Assembly (NCBI RefSeq): GCF_001750725.1
Contig: NZ_CP017279.1
Coordinates: 3,968,001-4,032,000, forward strand
Reading direction: 5' to 3'
From: Enterobacter ludwigii
GTDB taxonomy: Bacteria > Pseudomonadota > Gammaproteobacteria > Enterobacterales > Enterobacteriaceae
DNA length: 64,000 bases
Shown here one piece after another: positions 10,641 through 23,538 of the stretch (position 1 is its first letter; each line of letters begins with the position of its first letter). Made by a program: the position numbers and the translations under genes. The notes under the pieces are model-generated. The model saw only the letters and a program-made list of their open reading frames with translations, was not told the origin of the DNA and did no database searches.

Positions 10641-10668
10641 GGAACTAAGCGGTATAAAATGAATCTGA
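10641..10668 (+). promoter_or_regulatory. SigmaE-type promoter of degP
   Basis: GGAACT (10641-10646) as the -35 and TCTGA (10664-10668) as the -10, with an AT-rich GGTATAAAAT spacer, match the envelope-stress sigmaE pattern and closely resemble the E. coli degP promoter from memory. The start would be about 38 bases before the degP ATG. Confidence 0.8.
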
Positions 10669-10713
10669 GTTACACAGCAATTTTGCGTTATCTGTAAATC
10701 GAGATTAAGACAC

Positions 10714-12150
10714 ATGAAAAAAACCACATTAGCAATGAGTGCACTGGCTCTGAGTTTAGGTTTAGCGCTGTCTCCTCTGACTGCTACTGCAGCTGAGACC
10801 GCATCGTCGGCAGCGACCGCGCAGCAGATGCCAAGTTTGGCACCGATGCTCGAAAAAGTGATGCCATCGGTGGTGAGTATTAACGTTGAGGGCAGCACAA
10901 CCGTCAATACGCCGCGTATGCCGCGTAACTTCCAGCAGTTTTTTGGTGATAACTCACCTTTCTGCCAGGACGGTTCGCCATTCCAGAGCTCCCCGTTCTG
11001 TCAGGGCGGTGGTGCAGGGGATGACACCCAGGGGGGTGGCCAGCAGCAGAAATTCATGGCGCTTGGCTCGGGTGTGATTATCGATGCGGCGAAAGGCTAC
11101 GTCGTGACCAACAACCACGTTGTTGATAACGCCAACAGCATTAAGGTTCAGCTGAGCGACGGGCGTAAATTTGATGCCAAAGTGGTCGGGAAAGACCCGC
11201 GCTCCGATATCGCGTTGATCCAGATTCAGGATCCGAAAAACCTGACGGCGATTAAAATTGCCGACTCCGATGCGCTGCGTGTCGGTGATTATACCGTCGC
11301 TATCGGTAACCCGTTCGGTCTGGGTGAAACCGTAACCTCGGGGATTGTTTCCGCGCTGGGTCGTAGCGGCCTCAACGCCGAAAACTATGAAAACTTCATC
11401 CAGACGGATGCCGCCATCAACCGGGGTAACTCCGGCGGTGCGCTGGTGAACCTGAACGGTGAGCTGATTGGTATCAACACCGCGATCCTTGCACCAGACG
11501 GCGGCAATATCGGGATCGGCTTTGCTATCCCAAGTAACATGGTGAAAAACCTGACCGCGCAGATGGTGCAGTATGGGCAGGTGAAACGCGGTGAACTGGG
11601 GATTCTGGGTACCGAACTGAATTCCGAACTGGCTAAGGCGATGAAAGTTGACGCCCAGCGCGGCGCATTTGTCAGCCAGGTGATGCCGAACTCCTCCGCG
11701 GCGAAAGCGGGCATTAAAGCGGGTGATGTCATTACCTCCCTGAACGGGAAACCGATCAGCAGCTTTGCCGCGCTGCGTGCTGAAGTGGGCTCCATGCCGA
11801 TTGGCAGCAAAGTCACCCTCGGCCTGCTGCGTGACGGTAAACCGGTTAACGTGAGCCTGGAACTGCAGCAGAGCAGCCAGAATCAGGTTGATTCCAGCAC
11901 CATCTTCAGCGGCATTGAAGGCGCCGAGATGAGCAATAAAGGTCAGGACAAAGGCGTTGTGGTGAACAACGTTAAAGCGAACAGCCCGGCTGCGCGCATT
12001 GGCCTGAAAAAAGGCGATGTGATCATGGGTGCGAACCAGCAGCCAGTGAAAAACATCGCTGAACTGCGCAAAATTCTGGACAGCAAACCTTCCGTGCTGG
12101 CGTTGAATATTCAGCGTGGTGATACCTCAATTTACCTGCTGATGCAGTAA
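10714..12150 (+). CDS. degP: DegP (HtrA), periplasmic serine protease/chaperone
   Basis: Degrades or refolds misfolded envelope proteins in the periplasm. It has 478 residues (474 in E. coli), with a Sec signal peptide cut near TATAA. The catalytic triad is H135 (TNNHVV), D165 (RSDIALI) and S240 (RGNSGGA) in precursor numbering. The LA loop at about residues 79-112 holds two cysteines (C84, C96) and an enlarged glycine-rich stretch that accounts for the extra length. Two PDZ domains follow (about 285-375 and 390-475), each with its own G[IL] ligand-binding loop. A sigmaE promoter lies upstream and a terminator follows. Confidence 0.98.
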   Translation: MKKTTLAMSALALSLGLALSPLTATAAETASSAATAQQMPSLAPMLEKVMPSVVSINVEGSTTVNTPRMPRNFQQFFGDNSPFCQDGSPFQSSPFCQGGGAGDDTQGGGQQQKFMALGSGVIIDAAKGYVVTNNHVVDNANSIKVQLSDGRKFDAKVVGKDPRSDIALIQIQDPKNLTAIKIADSDALRVGDYTVAIGNPFGLGETVTSGIVSALGRSGLNAENYENFIQTDAAINRGNSGGALVNLNGELIGINTAILAPDGGNIGIGFAIPSNMVKNLTAQMVQYGQVKRGELGILGTELNSELAKAMKVDAQRGAFVSQVMPNSSAAKAGIKAGDVITSLNGKPISSFAALRAEVGSMPIGSKVTLGLLRDGKPVNVSLELQQSSQNQVDSSTIFSGIEGAEMSNKGQDKGVVVNNVKANSPAARIGLKKGDVIMGANQQPVKNIAELRKILDSKPSVLALNIQRGDTSIYLLMQ

Positions 12151-12159
12151 TCCTCTCAG

Positions 12160-12188
12160 GCCCCTGTTTCAGATGAGCAGGGGCTTTT
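12160..12188 (+). terminator. Terminator after degP
   Basis: GCCCCTG (12160-12166) pairs with CAGGGGC (12178-12184), followed by a short TTTT run, right after the degP stop. Confidence 0.8.
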
Positions 12189-12304
12189 CACCTTTCTGTG
12201 ACCTTTTCCACAACTCCATACTTCTCCCTTTCACTTTGTGCATTCGCACAATGCAGCGGTAGCTGAACTTCCCTATGCTTGAGCTCTGCTCACAGGAGGG
12301 TTAC

Positions 12305-13462
12305 ATGGCTGGCTGGCATCTCGATACCAAAATGGCGCAGGATATTGTGGCACGCACCATGCGCATCATTGATACCAATATCAACGTAATGGATGCCCGT
12401 GGGCGCATTATTGGCAGTGGCGATCGTGAGCGTATTGGGGAATTGCACGAAGGGGCGCTGCTGGTGCTCTCCCAGGGGCGGGTGGTGGACATCGACGATG
12501 CAGTGGCGAAACACCTGCACGGTGTCCGTCAGGGCATCAATTTACCGCTGCGTCTTGAGGGGGAAATTGTCGGCGTTATCGGCCTGACCGGCGAGCCGGA
12601 GTCGCTGCGAAAATATGGCGAACTGGTCTGTATGACGGCGGAGATGATGCTTGAGCAGTCGCGCCTGATGCATCTGCTCGCCCAGGACAGCCGTCTGCGT
12701 GAAGAGCTGGTGATGAATCTGATTCAGGCGGATGAGCATACCCCTGCACTCAATGAATGGGCGCAGCGCCTGGGAATCGATCTGAATCAGCCGCGCGTCG
12801 TGGCGGTAATTGAGGTGGACAGCGGCCAGCTTGGTGTCGACAGTGCGATGGCTGAGCTGCAGCAGCTGCAAAATGCGCTGGCGACACCGGAACGCGATAA
12901 CCTGGTGGCGATTGTCTCTCTGACGGAAATGGTGGTGCTCAAGCCCGCGCTGAACGCGTTCGGGCGCTGGGATGCAGAAGATCATCGTCGTCGCGTGGAG
13001 CAGTTGATAGCCCGCATGAAGGAGAATGGTCAGCTTCGTTTTCGCGTCGCGCTGGGCAATTACTTCACCGGTCCGGGCAGTATTGCCCGCTCCTGGCGTA
13101 CTGCCCGCACCACCATGATGGTGGGTAAGCAGCGGATGCCGGAAAGCCGCAGTTATTTCTACCAGGATCTGATGCTGCCGGTGCTGCTCGACAGCCTGCG
13201 CGGTGGCTGGCAGGCCAATGAGCTGGCACGTCCGTTAGCGCGCCTCAAGGCGATGGACAATAACGGTCTGCTGCGTCGGACGCTGCAGGCGTGGTTCCGT
13301 CATAACGTACAGCCGCTGGCTACGTCGAAAGCGCTGTTTATACATCGCAATACGCTGGAATATCGACTTAACCGGATTTCGGAGCTGACAGGGCTGGATC
13401 TGGGGAGCTTTGACGACAGGCTGCTGCTTTATGTGGCGTTACAGCTCGATGAGCAGAGATGA
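12305..13462 (+). CDS. cdaR: CdaR, sugar-diacid regulator
   Basis: Transcription activator of galactarate, glucarate and glycerate utilisation genes (gar/gud) in relatives. The start is set at ATG 12305 (MAGWHLD) behind an AGGAGG Shine-Dalgarno, giving 385 residues as in E. coli; an in-frame ATG ten codons upstream lacks a comparable site. The N-terminal third is the putative sugar-diacid recognition domain (MAQDIVARTMRIIDTNINVM onwards). The C-terminus ends in the PucR/CdaR helix-turn-helix (ATSKALFIHRNTLEYRLNRI). The target operons are not in this window. Confidence 0.96.
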   Translation: MAGWHLDTKMAQDIVARTMRIIDTNINVMDARGRIIGSGDRERIGELHEGALLVLSQGRVVDIDDAVAKHLHGVRQGINLPLRLEGEIVGVIGLTGEPESLRKYGELVCMTAEMMLEQSRLMHLLAQDSRLREELVMNLIQADEHTPALNEWAQRLGIDLNQPRVVAVIEVDSGQLGVDSAMAELQQLQNALATPERDNLVAIVSLTEMVVLKPALNAFGRWDAEDHRRRVEQLIARMKENGQLRFRVALGNYFTGPGSIARSWRTARTTMMVGKQRMPESRSYFYQDLMLPVLLDSLRGGWQANELARPLARLKAMDNNGLLRRTLQAWFRHNVQPLATSKALFIHRNTLEYRLNRISELTGLDLGSFDDRLLLYVALQLDEQR

Positions 13463-13492
13463 GTGGAATACGGCCTGATGCCCTTACGCCAT

Positions 13493-13511
13493 CCCTTTCC
13501 ACGGGAGAGGG
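13493..13511. repeat. CCCTTTCC/GGGAGAGGG palindrome between cdaR and yaeH
   Basis: CCCTTTCC (13493-13500) pairs with the GGAGAGGG ending at 13511 (one G-T pair). It is a degenerate copy of the palindrome family also seen at 3459, 60797 and 62572, again between convergent genes. Confidence 0.65.
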
Positions 13512-13521
13512 CGCAAACACT

Positions 13522-13552
13522 AAAACGGCAATCAAAGATTGCCGTTTTAAGT
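13522..13552. terminator. Bidirectional terminator between cdaR and yaeH
   Basis: A perfect 12-bp stem, AAAACGGCAATC (13522-13533) and GATTGCCGTTTT (13537-13548), with an AAA loop. A-rich and T-rich flanks on both sides fit an intrinsic terminator serving both convergent genes. Confidence 0.9.
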
Positions 13553-13939
13553 TTATTTCCGGGTAAGCTTTTCAAGATCCGCTTCGATTTCGCTAATCTT
13601 GTTGGTGACTACGCTTTCAAGGTGACGCAGATCGTCGAGGATCTTACGTTTGAGATCGACTTCAGTGCGGTCGCGCTGACAGATCTGATCGAGTTCATCG
13701 ATCACATAGCGCAGATTAGGGCTGATTTCCTGAACTTCTTTGTATCCCTGTCCTACACCGTCAGCGACGACGGTCTTACGCTGGCGTGGATATTTAAACT
13801 TCACGCTCTTGGCGAAAAACTCTCCTTTGTCCTTGTGAAAATAGATTTTCAGAATGTCGTTATTAGCTTCCTGGCGAAGGCTGTAACGATCAATTTCATC
13901 AGGATTGGTAATGCCCAGACTTTTCAGATTATCGTACAT
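13553..13939 (-). CDS. yaeH: YaeH, UPF0325 family protein
   Basis: Small conserved cytosolic protein of 128 residues, the same length and nearly the same sequence as E. coli YaeH. It is charged and mostly helical by eye, with a lysine-rich middle ([19 protein letters not shown]) and a likely C-terminal coiled coil ([16 protein letters not shown] onwards). No catalytic motif is visible, and I know of no established function. It lies downstream of dapD on the same strand but behind a strong terminator. The E. coli gene yaeI, which sits between yaeH and dapD, is absent here. Confidence 0.92.
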   Translation of the reverse strand: MYDNLKSLGITNPDEIDRYSLRQEANNDILKIYFHKDKGEFFAKSVKFKYPRQRKTVVADGVGQGYKEVQEISPNLRYVIDELDQICQRDRTEVDLKRKILDDLRHLESVVTNKISEIEADLEKLTRK

Positions 13940-14014
13940 AGCGGTACCCTTGATCTCAACATAACCTTTGAATAATTAACGAAAAAATCTATTTTCGCCA
14001 CCCTCAGATATGAA

Positions 14015-14039
14015 AAAAGCGGGGTGGCCCCCGCTTTTT
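14015..14039. terminator. Terminator after dapD
   Basis: AGCGGGG (14018-14024) pairs with CCCCGCT (14029-14035). An A-run on one side and TTTTT on the other give a stop for dapD on the minus strand. Confidence 0.85.
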
Positions 14040-14050
14040 GTTATATCCGA

Positions 14051-14875
14051 TTAATCGATGGTGCGCAGCAACTCATTGATGCCCACCTTACCGCGGGTTT
14101 TCGCATCAACTTTCTTCACGATAACCGCACAGTACAGGCTGTACTTGCCATCTTTTGACGGCAGGTTGCCGGAGACCACAACGGAACCGGCCGGCACGCG
14201 ACCGTAGTGAATTTCACCGGTCTCACGATCGTAAATACGGGTGCTCTGACCGATGTAAACGCCCATCGAGATAACGGAGCCTTCCTCAACGATCACGCCT
14301 TCCACCACTTCAGAGCGCGCGCCGATGAAGCAGTTATCTTCGATGATGGTTGGGTTAGCCTGCAGTGGCTCCAGTACACCACCGATACCCACGCCGCCGG
14401 ACAGGTGAACGTTTTTACCGATCTGCGCGCAGGAGCCGACGGTTGCCCAGGTATCCACCATGGAGCCTTCGTCTACGTAAGCACCGATGTTAACGTAGGA
14501 GGGCATCAGCACGGTGTTACGCGCGATGAACGCACCCTGACGTACGGCCGCTGGCGGTACTACGCGGAAGCCTTCTTTCTGGAAGCGAGCTTCGTCGTAG
14601 TCAGCGAATTTCATAGGGACTTTATCGAAGTAGCGGCTTTCTGCTCCGTCGATAACCTGGTTATCATTGATACGGAAAGAGAGCAGCACGGCTTTCTTCA
14701 GCCATTGATGAGTTACCCACTGACCGTCGATTTTTTCTGCTACACGTAGCGCGCCGGAATCCAGCAGAGAAATAACCTGATTAACCGCTTCACGGGTAAC
14801 GGTATCCACATTTGCCGGAGTAATCTCGGCGCGACGCTCAAAAGCGGACTCAATAACGTTCTGTAACTGCTGCAT
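14051..14875 (-). CDS. dapD: DapD, tetrahydrodipicolinate N-succinyltransferase
   Basis: Transfers succinyl from succinyl-CoA to tetrahydrodipicolinate in the succinylase branch of diaminopimelate/lysine synthesis, which feeds peptidoglycan. It has 274 residues, as in E. coli. The central part is a left-handed beta-helix of hexapeptide repeats (for example [55 protein letters not shown]). It lies 33 bases after glnD on the same strand and has its own terminator. Confidence 0.98.
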   Translation of the reverse strand: MQQLQNVIESAFERRAEITPANVDTVTREAVNQVISLLDSGALRVAEKIDGQWVTHQWLKKAVLLSFRINDNQVIDGAESRYFDKVPMKFADYDEARFQKEGFRVVPPAAVRQGAFIARNTVLMPSYVNIGAYVDEGSMVDTWATVGSCAQIGKNVHLSGGVGIGGVLEPLQANPTIIEDNCFIGARSEVVEGVIVEEGSVISMGVYIGQSTRIYDRETGEIHYGRVPAGSVVVSGNLPSKDGKYSLYCAVIVKKVDAKTRGKVGINELLRTID

Positions 14876-14907
14876 TGTTTACTCTTTCCATTTCACTAAA
14901 AAACACG

Positions 14908-17646
<2,739 letters not shown>

Positions 17647-18441
17647 TCATTCATCGTGCGTGAGTATCGCCGGGATGGTGTCATCCTTGCGCAACGTCAT
17701 AATTTCGCAGCCGTTGTCTGTTACCACAATAGTATGCTCGTACTGCGCAGACAAGCTTCTGTCTTTGGTTTTCACCGTCCAGCCATCTTTCATGGTGCGG
17801 ATGCGGTAATCACCGGCATTAACCATCGGCTCGATGGTGAAGGTCATGCCTTTTTGCAGTACCACGCCGCCGTCATCCGCATCATAGTGCAGAACCTGTG
17901 GCTCTTCGTGGAAGACACGGCCAATGCCGTGGCCGCAGTATTCACGCACAACGGAGAAACCTTCCGCTTCAACGAATTTCTGGATAGCGGCCCCGATGGT
18001 GCGCAGGCGAATGCCGGGTTTAACCATTTTCAGCGCCAGGTAGAGGCTTTCTTGCGTCACTTTGCACAGACGCTCGCCCAGAATCGTCGGCTTGCCCACG
18101 ATGAACATCTTAGAGGTGTCACCGTGGTAGTCATCTTTAATGACCGTCACGTCGATGTTGACGATGTCGCCATCTTTGAGCAGTTTTTCGTTGTCCGGAA
18201 TACCGTGACAAACCACTTCGTTAATCGAAATGCAGACGGATTTCGGGAAACCATGGTAGCCAAGGCAGGCGGAGACCGCGTGCTGCTCATTGACGATATA
18301 GTCGTTACAAATGCGGTCCAGTTCACCCGTGCTCACGCCCGGCTTCACGTACGGCTCGATCATTTCCAGCACGTCTGCGGCCAGACGACCGGCGATGCGC
18401 ATCTTTTCAATTTCTTCAGGTGTCTTAATAGAGATAGCCAT
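17647..18441 (-). CDS. map: Map, methionine aminopeptidase type I
   Basis: Essential cytosolic metalloenzyme that removes the initiator methionine when the next residue is small. It has 264 residues, as in E. coli. The five metal ligands of the pita-bread fold are recognisable: D97 in VNIDVTVIKDDYHGD with D108 shortly after, H171 in EYCGHGIGRVFHEEP, E204 in MTFTIEPMV and E235 in QYEHTIVV. It is divergent from rpsB, as in other enterobacteria. Confidence 0.98.
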   Translation of the reverse strand: MAISIKTPEEIEKMRIAGRLAADVLEMIEPYVKPGVSTGELDRICNDYIVNEQHAVSACLGYHGFPKSVCISINEVVCHGIPDNEKLLKDGDIVNIDVTVIKDDYHGDTSKMFIVGKPTILGERLCKVTQESLYLALKMVKPGIRLRTIGAAIQKFVEAEGFSVVREYCGHGIGRVFHEEPQVLHYDADDGGVVLQKGMTFTIEPMVNAGDYRIRTMKDGWTVKTKDRSLSAQYEHTIVVTDNGCEIMTLRKDDTIPAILTHDE

Positions 18442-18562
18442 GTAATCTGTCCATCAGTGTCGATTTTTTCGACAATACTAGTCTAAGTGTCGTTAATGGT
18501 ATCAGTCAGGCGCACCCCGTGCCAAATTGAGAATCATTAACAGCACACTCGGCCAACAACTG

Positions 18563-18592
18563 TTGGTTTCTGGTCGTGTTTTGTGGTATAAA
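18563..18592 (+). promoter_or_regulatory. rpsB-tsf promoter
   Basis: TTGGTT (18563-18568) and TATAAA (18587-18592) separated by 18 bases, followed at once by a GC-rich GCGCGCC discriminator. That discriminator is typical of ppGpp-controlled ribosomal promoters. Confidence 0.65.
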
Positions 18593-18599
18593 GCGCGCC

Positions 18600-19488
<889 letters not shown>

Positions 19489-19524
19489 TAAGGTTTCACC
19501 CCTTATTAGTACCGTGTATGAATA

Positions 19525-19549
19525 GGGGCCAATTATCGGCCCCTTTTTT
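19525..19549 (+). terminator. Internal attenuator/terminator between rpsB and tsf
   Basis: GGGGCC (19525-19530) and GGCCCC (19538-19543) with a 7-base loop and a TTTTTT tail. Its position between two genes of one operon suggests partial termination that lowers tsf relative to rpsB. Confidence 0.85.
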
Positions 19550-19605
19550 CAATTTACACTGTTTGGCCGCAGGCCGGGCAGTTCACATCTCCCGAGGATT
19601 TAAGA

Positions 19606-20457
19606 ATGGCTGAAATTACCGCATCCCTGGTAAAAGAGCTGCGCGAGCGTACTGGCGCAGGCATGATGGATTGCAAAAAAGCGCTGACTGAAGCGAACGG
19701 CGACATCGAGCTGGCAATCGAAAACATGCGTAAATCCGGTGCGATCAAAGCAGCTAAAAAAGCAGGCAACGTTGCTGCTGACGGCGTGATCATCACCAAG
19801 ATCGACGGCAACTACGGCATCATCCTGGAAGTTAACTGCCAGACTGACTTCGTTGCTAAAGATGGTGGTTTCCAGGCATTTGCTAACAAAGTTCTGGACG
19901 CAGCTGTTGCGGGCAAAATCACTGACGTTGAAGTTCTGAAAGCACAGTTCGAAGAAGAACGTGTTGCTCTGGTTGCTAAAATCGGTGAGAACATCAACAT
20001 CCGTCGTGTTGCTTCTCTGGAAGGCGACGTTCTGGGTTCATACCAGCACGGTGCACGTATCGGTGTTCTGGTTGCGGCTAAAGGCGCTGATGAAGAGCTG
20101 GTTAAACAGCTGGCTATGCACATCGCTGCAAGCAAACCAGAATTCGTTAAGCCAGAAGACGTGTCTGCTGAAGTGGTAGAGAAAGAGTACCAGGTTCAGT
20201 TGGACATCGCGATGCAGTCTGGTAAGCCAAAAGAAATCGCAGAGAAAATGGTTGAAGGCCGCATGAAGAAATTCACCGGCGAAGTTTCTCTGACTGGCCA
20301 GCCATTCGTTATGGATCCAAGCAAGTCTGTTGCTCAGCTGCTGAAAGAGCACAACGCTGACGTGACTGGCTTCATCCGCTTCGAAGTGGGCGAAGGCATC
20401 GAGAAAGTTGAGACTGACTTCGCAGCAGAAGTTGCTGCAATGTCCAAGCAGTCTTAA
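19606..20457 (+). CDS. tsf: Tsf, elongation factor Ts
   Basis: Guanine-nucleotide exchange factor that recycles EF-Tu. It has 283 residues, as in E. coli. The N-terminal UBA-like domain ([19 protein letters not shown], residues 9-27) and the TDFVAKD EF-Tu contact motif near residue 80 are intact. It is the second gene of the rpsB-tsf operon with a strong terminator after it. Confidence 0.99.
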   Translation: MAEITASLVKELRERTGAGMMDCKKALTEANGDIELAIENMRKSGAIKAAKKAGNVAADGVIITKIDGNYGIILEVNCQTDFVAKDGGFQAFANKVLDAAVAGKITDVEVLKAQFEEERVALVAKIGENINIRRVASLEGDVLGSYQHGARIGVLVAAKGADEELVKQLAMHIAASKPEFVKPEDVSAEVVEKEYQVQLDIAMQSGKPKEIAEKMVEGRMKKFTGEVSLTGQPFVMDPSKSVAQLLKEHNADVTGFIRFEVGEGIEKVETDFAAEVAAMSKQS

Positions 20458-20469
20458 TGATTGAAAAGG

Positions 20470-20494
20470 AGCCGCCTGAGGGCGGCTTCTTTTT
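20470..20494 (+). terminator. Terminator after tsf
   Basis: AGCCGCC (20470-20476), TGAG loop, GGCGGCT (20481-20487), then a T-rich tail. Confidence 0.9.
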
Positions 20495-20607
20495 GTCACC
20501 CGTCACACGAAATCAGACAGGCTCCAGTATCCCTGTGCTGATATGCGACATATCATGTCGCCAGAATTAACCCCCATCTTAATCGTTGACAGTCTCAGGA
20601 AAGAAAC

Positions 20608-21333
20608 ATGGCTACCAATGCAAAACCCGTGTACAAACGCATTCTGCTTAAGCTGAGTGGCGAAGCGCTGCAGGGATCGGAAGGCTTCGGTATTGACGCA
20701 AGCATCCTTGACCGCATGGCACAGGAAATCAAAGAACTGGTCGAACTGGGTATTCAGGTTGGCGTGGTCATTGGCGGTGGCAACCTTTTCCGTGGTGCTG
20801 GTCTGGCGAAAGCGGGGATGAACCGCGTTGTGGGCGACCACATGGGTATGCTGGCAACCGTGATGAATGGCCTGGCAATGCGTGATGCGCTTCATCGCGC
20901 CTATGTGAACGCCCGCCTGATGTCCGCAATCCCATTGAATGGCGTCTGCGATAACTACAGCTGGGCAGAGGCGATTAGCCTGCTGCGCAACAACCGCGTG
21001 GTGATCCTCTCCGCCGGTACGGGTAACCCGTTCTTTACTACCGATTCCGCTGCCTGCCTGCGCGGTATCGAGATCGAAGCCGATGTGGTTCTGAAAGCGA
21101 CCAAAGTGGATGGCGTGTTTACTGCCGACCCGGCAAAAGATCCGTCTGCCACCATGTACGATCAGCTGAGCTACAGCGAAGTGCTGGAAAAAGAGCTGAA
21201 AGTGATGGATCTTGCCGCCTTTACGCTGGCTCGTGACCACAAACTGCCGATCCGTGTCTTCAACATGAACAAACCTGGCGCACTGCGTCGCGTGGTCATG
21301 GGTGAAAAAGAAGGCACTTTGATCACGGAATAA
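20608..21333 (+). CDS. pyrH: PyrH, uridylate kinase
   Basis: Hexameric UMP kinase (UMP to UDP), essential for pyrimidine nucleotides. It is activated by GTP and inhibited by UTP. It has 241 residues, as in E. coli, with the amino-acid-kinase fold: KLSGEALQG near residue 15, [12 protein letters not shown] near 52 and [15 protein letters not shown] near 139. It stands alone between tsf and frr, 150 bases after tsf. Confidence 0.98.
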   Translation: MATNAKPVYKRILLKLSGEALQGSEGFGIDASILDRMAQEIKELVELGIQVGVVIGGGNLFRGAGLAKAGMNRVVGDHMGMLATVMNGLAMRDALHRAYVNARLMSAIPLNGVCDNYSWAEAISLLRNNRVVILSAGTGNPFFTTDSAACLRGIEIEADVVLKATKVDGVFTADPAKDPSATMYDQLSYSEVLEKELKVMDLAAFTLARDHKLPIRVFNMNKPGALRRVVMGEKEGTLITE

Positions 21334-21353
21334 TTTCCGTCGGCGATAAATAC

Positions 21354-21392
21354 AGGTAAGATTCCGCTTTATTTTGTAGTGGTATCTTACCT
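21354..21392. repeat. Inverted repeat between pyrH and frr
   Basis: AGGTAAGAT (21354-21362) and ATCTTACCT (21384-21392) are a perfect 9-bp inverted repeat around a 21-base centre. No T-run follows. It lies ahead of promoter-like hexamers (TTGTCA at 21409, TATACT at 21429) whose spacing is too short for a standard promoter, so its role is open. Confidence 0.5.
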
Positions 21393-21499
21393 GGGCGCGC
21401 CTTTGGCGTTGTCAGAATTAAACGCGACTATACTTAGCACACCTGTAGCGCTGTGCTGGCGGATAGTCTGCCTGAGACAAGTTTTCAAGGATTCGTAAC

Positions 21500-22057
21500 G
21501 TGATTAACGAAATCAGAAAAGATGCTGAAGTACGCATGGAAAAATGCGTAGAAGCGTTCAAAACCCAAATCAGCAAAATCCGTACTGGCCGTGCTTCCCC
21601 AAGCCTGCTGGATGGCATCATCGTAGAATACTACGGCACGCCAACGCCACTGCGTCAGCTGGCGAGTGTTACCGTTGAAGATACCCGTACGCTGAAAATC
21701 AACGTCTTCGATCGTTCTATGAGCCCAGCGGTTGAGAAAGCGATCATGGCGTCTGACCTGGGTCTGAACCCAAGCTCTGCGGGCGCTGACATTCGCGTTC
21801 CACTGCCTCCACTGACTGAAGAACGTCGTAAAGACCTGATCAAAGTTGTTCGTGGTGAAGCTGAGCAGGGTCGCGTATCCGTGCGTAACGTACGTCGTGA
21901 TGCGAACGATAAACTCAAAGCGCTGCTGAAAGAAAAAGAGATCAGTGAAGATGACGATCGTCGTTCTCAGGACGACATTCAGAAGATGACGGATGCTGCG
22001 ATCAAGAAAATTGATGCGGCGCTGGCAGATAAAGAAGCGGAACTGATGCAGTTCTGA
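21500..22057 (+). CDS. frr: Frr, ribosome recycling factor
   Basis: With EF-G, it splits post-termination ribosomes. It has 185 residues, as in E. coli. The three-helix bundle tips show the conserved [15 protein letters not shown] near residue 27 and the [14 protein letters not shown] segment near 101. A hairpin terminator follows and dxr starts 95 bases later. Confidence 0.98.
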   Translation: MINEIRKDAEVRMEKCVEAFKTQISKIRTGRASPSLLDGIIVEYYGTPTPLRQLASVTVEDTRTLKINVFDRSMSPAVEKAIMASDLGLNPSSAGADIRVPLPPLTEERRKDLIKVVRGEAEQGRVSVRNVRRDANDKLKALLKEKEISEDDDRRSQDDIQKMTDAAIKKIDAALADKEAELMQF

Positions 22058-22075
22058 TTTCTGTCGTACACTGAT

Positions 22076-22122
22076 AAACGCCGTTCAGAAGGACTTCGGG
22101 TCTTGCTGGCGGCGTTTTGCTT
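22076..22122 (+). terminator. Terminator-like hairpin after frr
   Basis: AAACGCCG (22076-22083) pairs with CGGCGTTT (22110-22117), followed by TGCTTTT. The 26-base loop is long, so the strength is uncertain. Confidence 0.6.
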
Positions 22123-22152
22123 TTATCTGGTCTAACTTTTTTCGGGCATCTC

Positions 22153-23352
22153 ATGAAGCATTTAACACTCCTTGGCTCAACCGGCTCTATCGGTTGCAGC
22201 ACTCTCGACGTTGTTCGCCATAATCCTGAACATTACACCGTGACCGCGCTGGTGGCCGGTAAGAATGTGCAGCGTATGATCGAACAGTGCCTGGAGTTTA
22301 CGCCTCGCTATGCGGTTATGGATGACGAAGAGAGCGCCCGCCTGCTCACCGCGCAGTTGCGTGAGAAAGGCTGTCGTACTGAGGTCCTGAGTGGCCAGCA
22401 GGCGGCCTGCGACATGGCTGCGCTGGATGAGGTTGATCAGGTCATGGCGGCAATCGTCGGGGCTGCAGGGCTGCTACCGACGCTTGCCGCTATTGATGCC
22501 GGTAAAGAGGTTCTGCTGGCTAACAAAGAGTCGCTGGTGACCTGCGGACGTCTCTTTATGGAGGCGGTGAAGCAGCGCGGGGCGCGTCTTTTACCGGTCG
22601 ATAGCGAGCACAACGCGATTTTTCAGAGTTTACCGCAACCTTTTCAACAGAACCTGGGGTACGCTGACCTGGAGCAGAATGGCGTTGTATCGATTTTGCT
22701 TACCGGGTCAGGTGGCCCGTTCCGTGAAACGCCACTGTCTGAACTGAGCGCAATGACGCCTGAGCAGGCGTGCCGTCATCCGAACTGGTCAATGGGGCGT
22801 AAAATCTCCGTTGACTCCGCCACCATGATGAACAAAGGTCTGGAATACATTGAAGCGCGCTGGCTGTTCAATGCGTCGGCGAAACAGATGGAAGTGCTGA
22901 TCCACCCGCAATCGGTGATTCACTCGATGGTGCGCTATCAGGATGGCAGCGTCCTTGCGCAACTGGGCGAACCGGACATGCGCACGCCTATCGCGCATGC
23001 CATGGCGTGGCCGAATCGGGTGAAGTCCGGGGCAAAACCGCTCGATTTTTGCAAGCTGAGTTCACTGACCTTTAGCGAACCGGACTACGATCGTTATCCG
23101 TGTCTGAAGCTTGCGATGAAAGCCTTTGACCAGGGGCAGGCGGCGACGACGGCACTTAATGCAGCTAATGAAATTACCGTTGAGGCATTTCTGAATCAGC
23201 AGATCCGATTTACCGATATTGCGACGTTGAATTTATCGGTACTGGAAATGATGGATTTGCGCGAACCACAAAGCGTGGAAGAGGTGCTGGCGGTGGATGC
23301 ACAGGCTCGCGTTATTGCACGTAAGCAGGTGACACGCCTCGCAAGCTGGTGA
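22153..23352 (+). CDS. dxr: Dxr (IspC), 1-deoxy-D-xylulose-5-phosphate reductoisomerase
   Basis: NADPH-dependent rearrangement and reduction of DXP to MEP, the second step of non-mevalonate isoprenoid synthesis and the fosmidomycin target. The start is ATG 22153 (MKHLTLLG), giving 399 residues (398 in E. coli); 12 upstream in-frame codons are excluded by homology. The dinucleotide loop GSTGSIG is at residues 8-14. The substrate and metal regions [10 protein letters not shown] (about 149-158) and [10 protein letters not shown] (about 226-235) are intact. It heads the isoprenoid/envelope block, with ispU next. Confidence 0.98.
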   Translation: MKHLTLLGSTGSIGCSTLDVVRHNPEHYTVTALVAGKNVQRMIEQCLEFTPRYAVMDDEESARLLTAQLREKGCRTEVLSGQQAACDMAALDEVDQVMAAIVGAAGLLPTLAAIDAGKEVLLANKESLVTCGRLFMEAVKQRGARLLPVDSEHNAIFQSLPQPFQQNLGYADLEQNGVVSILLTGSGGPFRETPLSELSAMTPEQACRHPNWSMGRKISVDSATMMNKGLEYIEARWLFNASAKQMEVLIHPQSVIHSMVRYQDGSVLAQLGEPDMRTPIAHAMAWPNRVKSGAKPLDFCKLSSLTFSEPDYDRYPCLKLAMKAFDQGQAATTALNAANEITVEAFLNQQIRFTDIATLNLSVLEMMDLREPQSVEEVLAVDAQARVIARKQVTRLASW

Positions 23353-23379
23353 TAAAGCAAGCACTAGTGGTTGTGCTAT

Positions 23380-23408
23380 TTGTTAGCGTTGGGCTTCAGT
23401 GATATAGT
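23380..23408 (+). promoter_or_regulatory. Sigma70-type promoter upstream of ispU
   Basis: TTGTTA (23380-23385) and TATAGT (23403-23408) with an ideal 17-base spacer, just after the dxr stop. Initiation would fall near 23415. Confidence 0.6.
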
Positions 23409-23412
23409 CTGC

Positions 23413-23478
23413 GCCACCTGATCGCAGGTATTTGACTTTACGTGGTCAGGTAAGCCGTGGTTTGACACGGCTTTTTTA
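23413..23478 (+). ncRNA. Putative short RNA or attenuated leader between dxr and ispU
   Basis: About 65 bases lie between a good promoter and a strong intrinsic terminator (AAGCCGTG 23452-23459, CACGGCTT 23466-23473, T-run). Upstream of the terminator two alternative pairings share a strand: ACCTG (23416-23420) can pair with CAGGT (23425-23429), or ACCTGA (23416-23421) with TCAGGT (23446-23451). No start codon with a ribosome site is visible. It may be a stand-alone small RNA or a leader that limits read-through into ispU. This is inferred from sequence only. Confidence 0.45.
23452..23478 (+). terminator. Terminator between dxr and ispU
   Basis: AAGCCGTG (23452-23459), a short GTTTGA loop, CACGGCTT (23466-23473), then TTTTT. 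Confidence 0.88.
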
Positions 23479-23538
23479 TGTATAGGCTTCAGTATTCCTG
23501 AGTACCGTTAAATCCTTTTCAGGGACCAAAAACGCGTT

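Noticed and set aside
13463..13975. 170-residue plus-strand open frame over yaeH
   Set aside because: Starts right at the cdaR stop and runs through a terminator and antisense to the conserved yaeH; an artefact of yaeH codon use.
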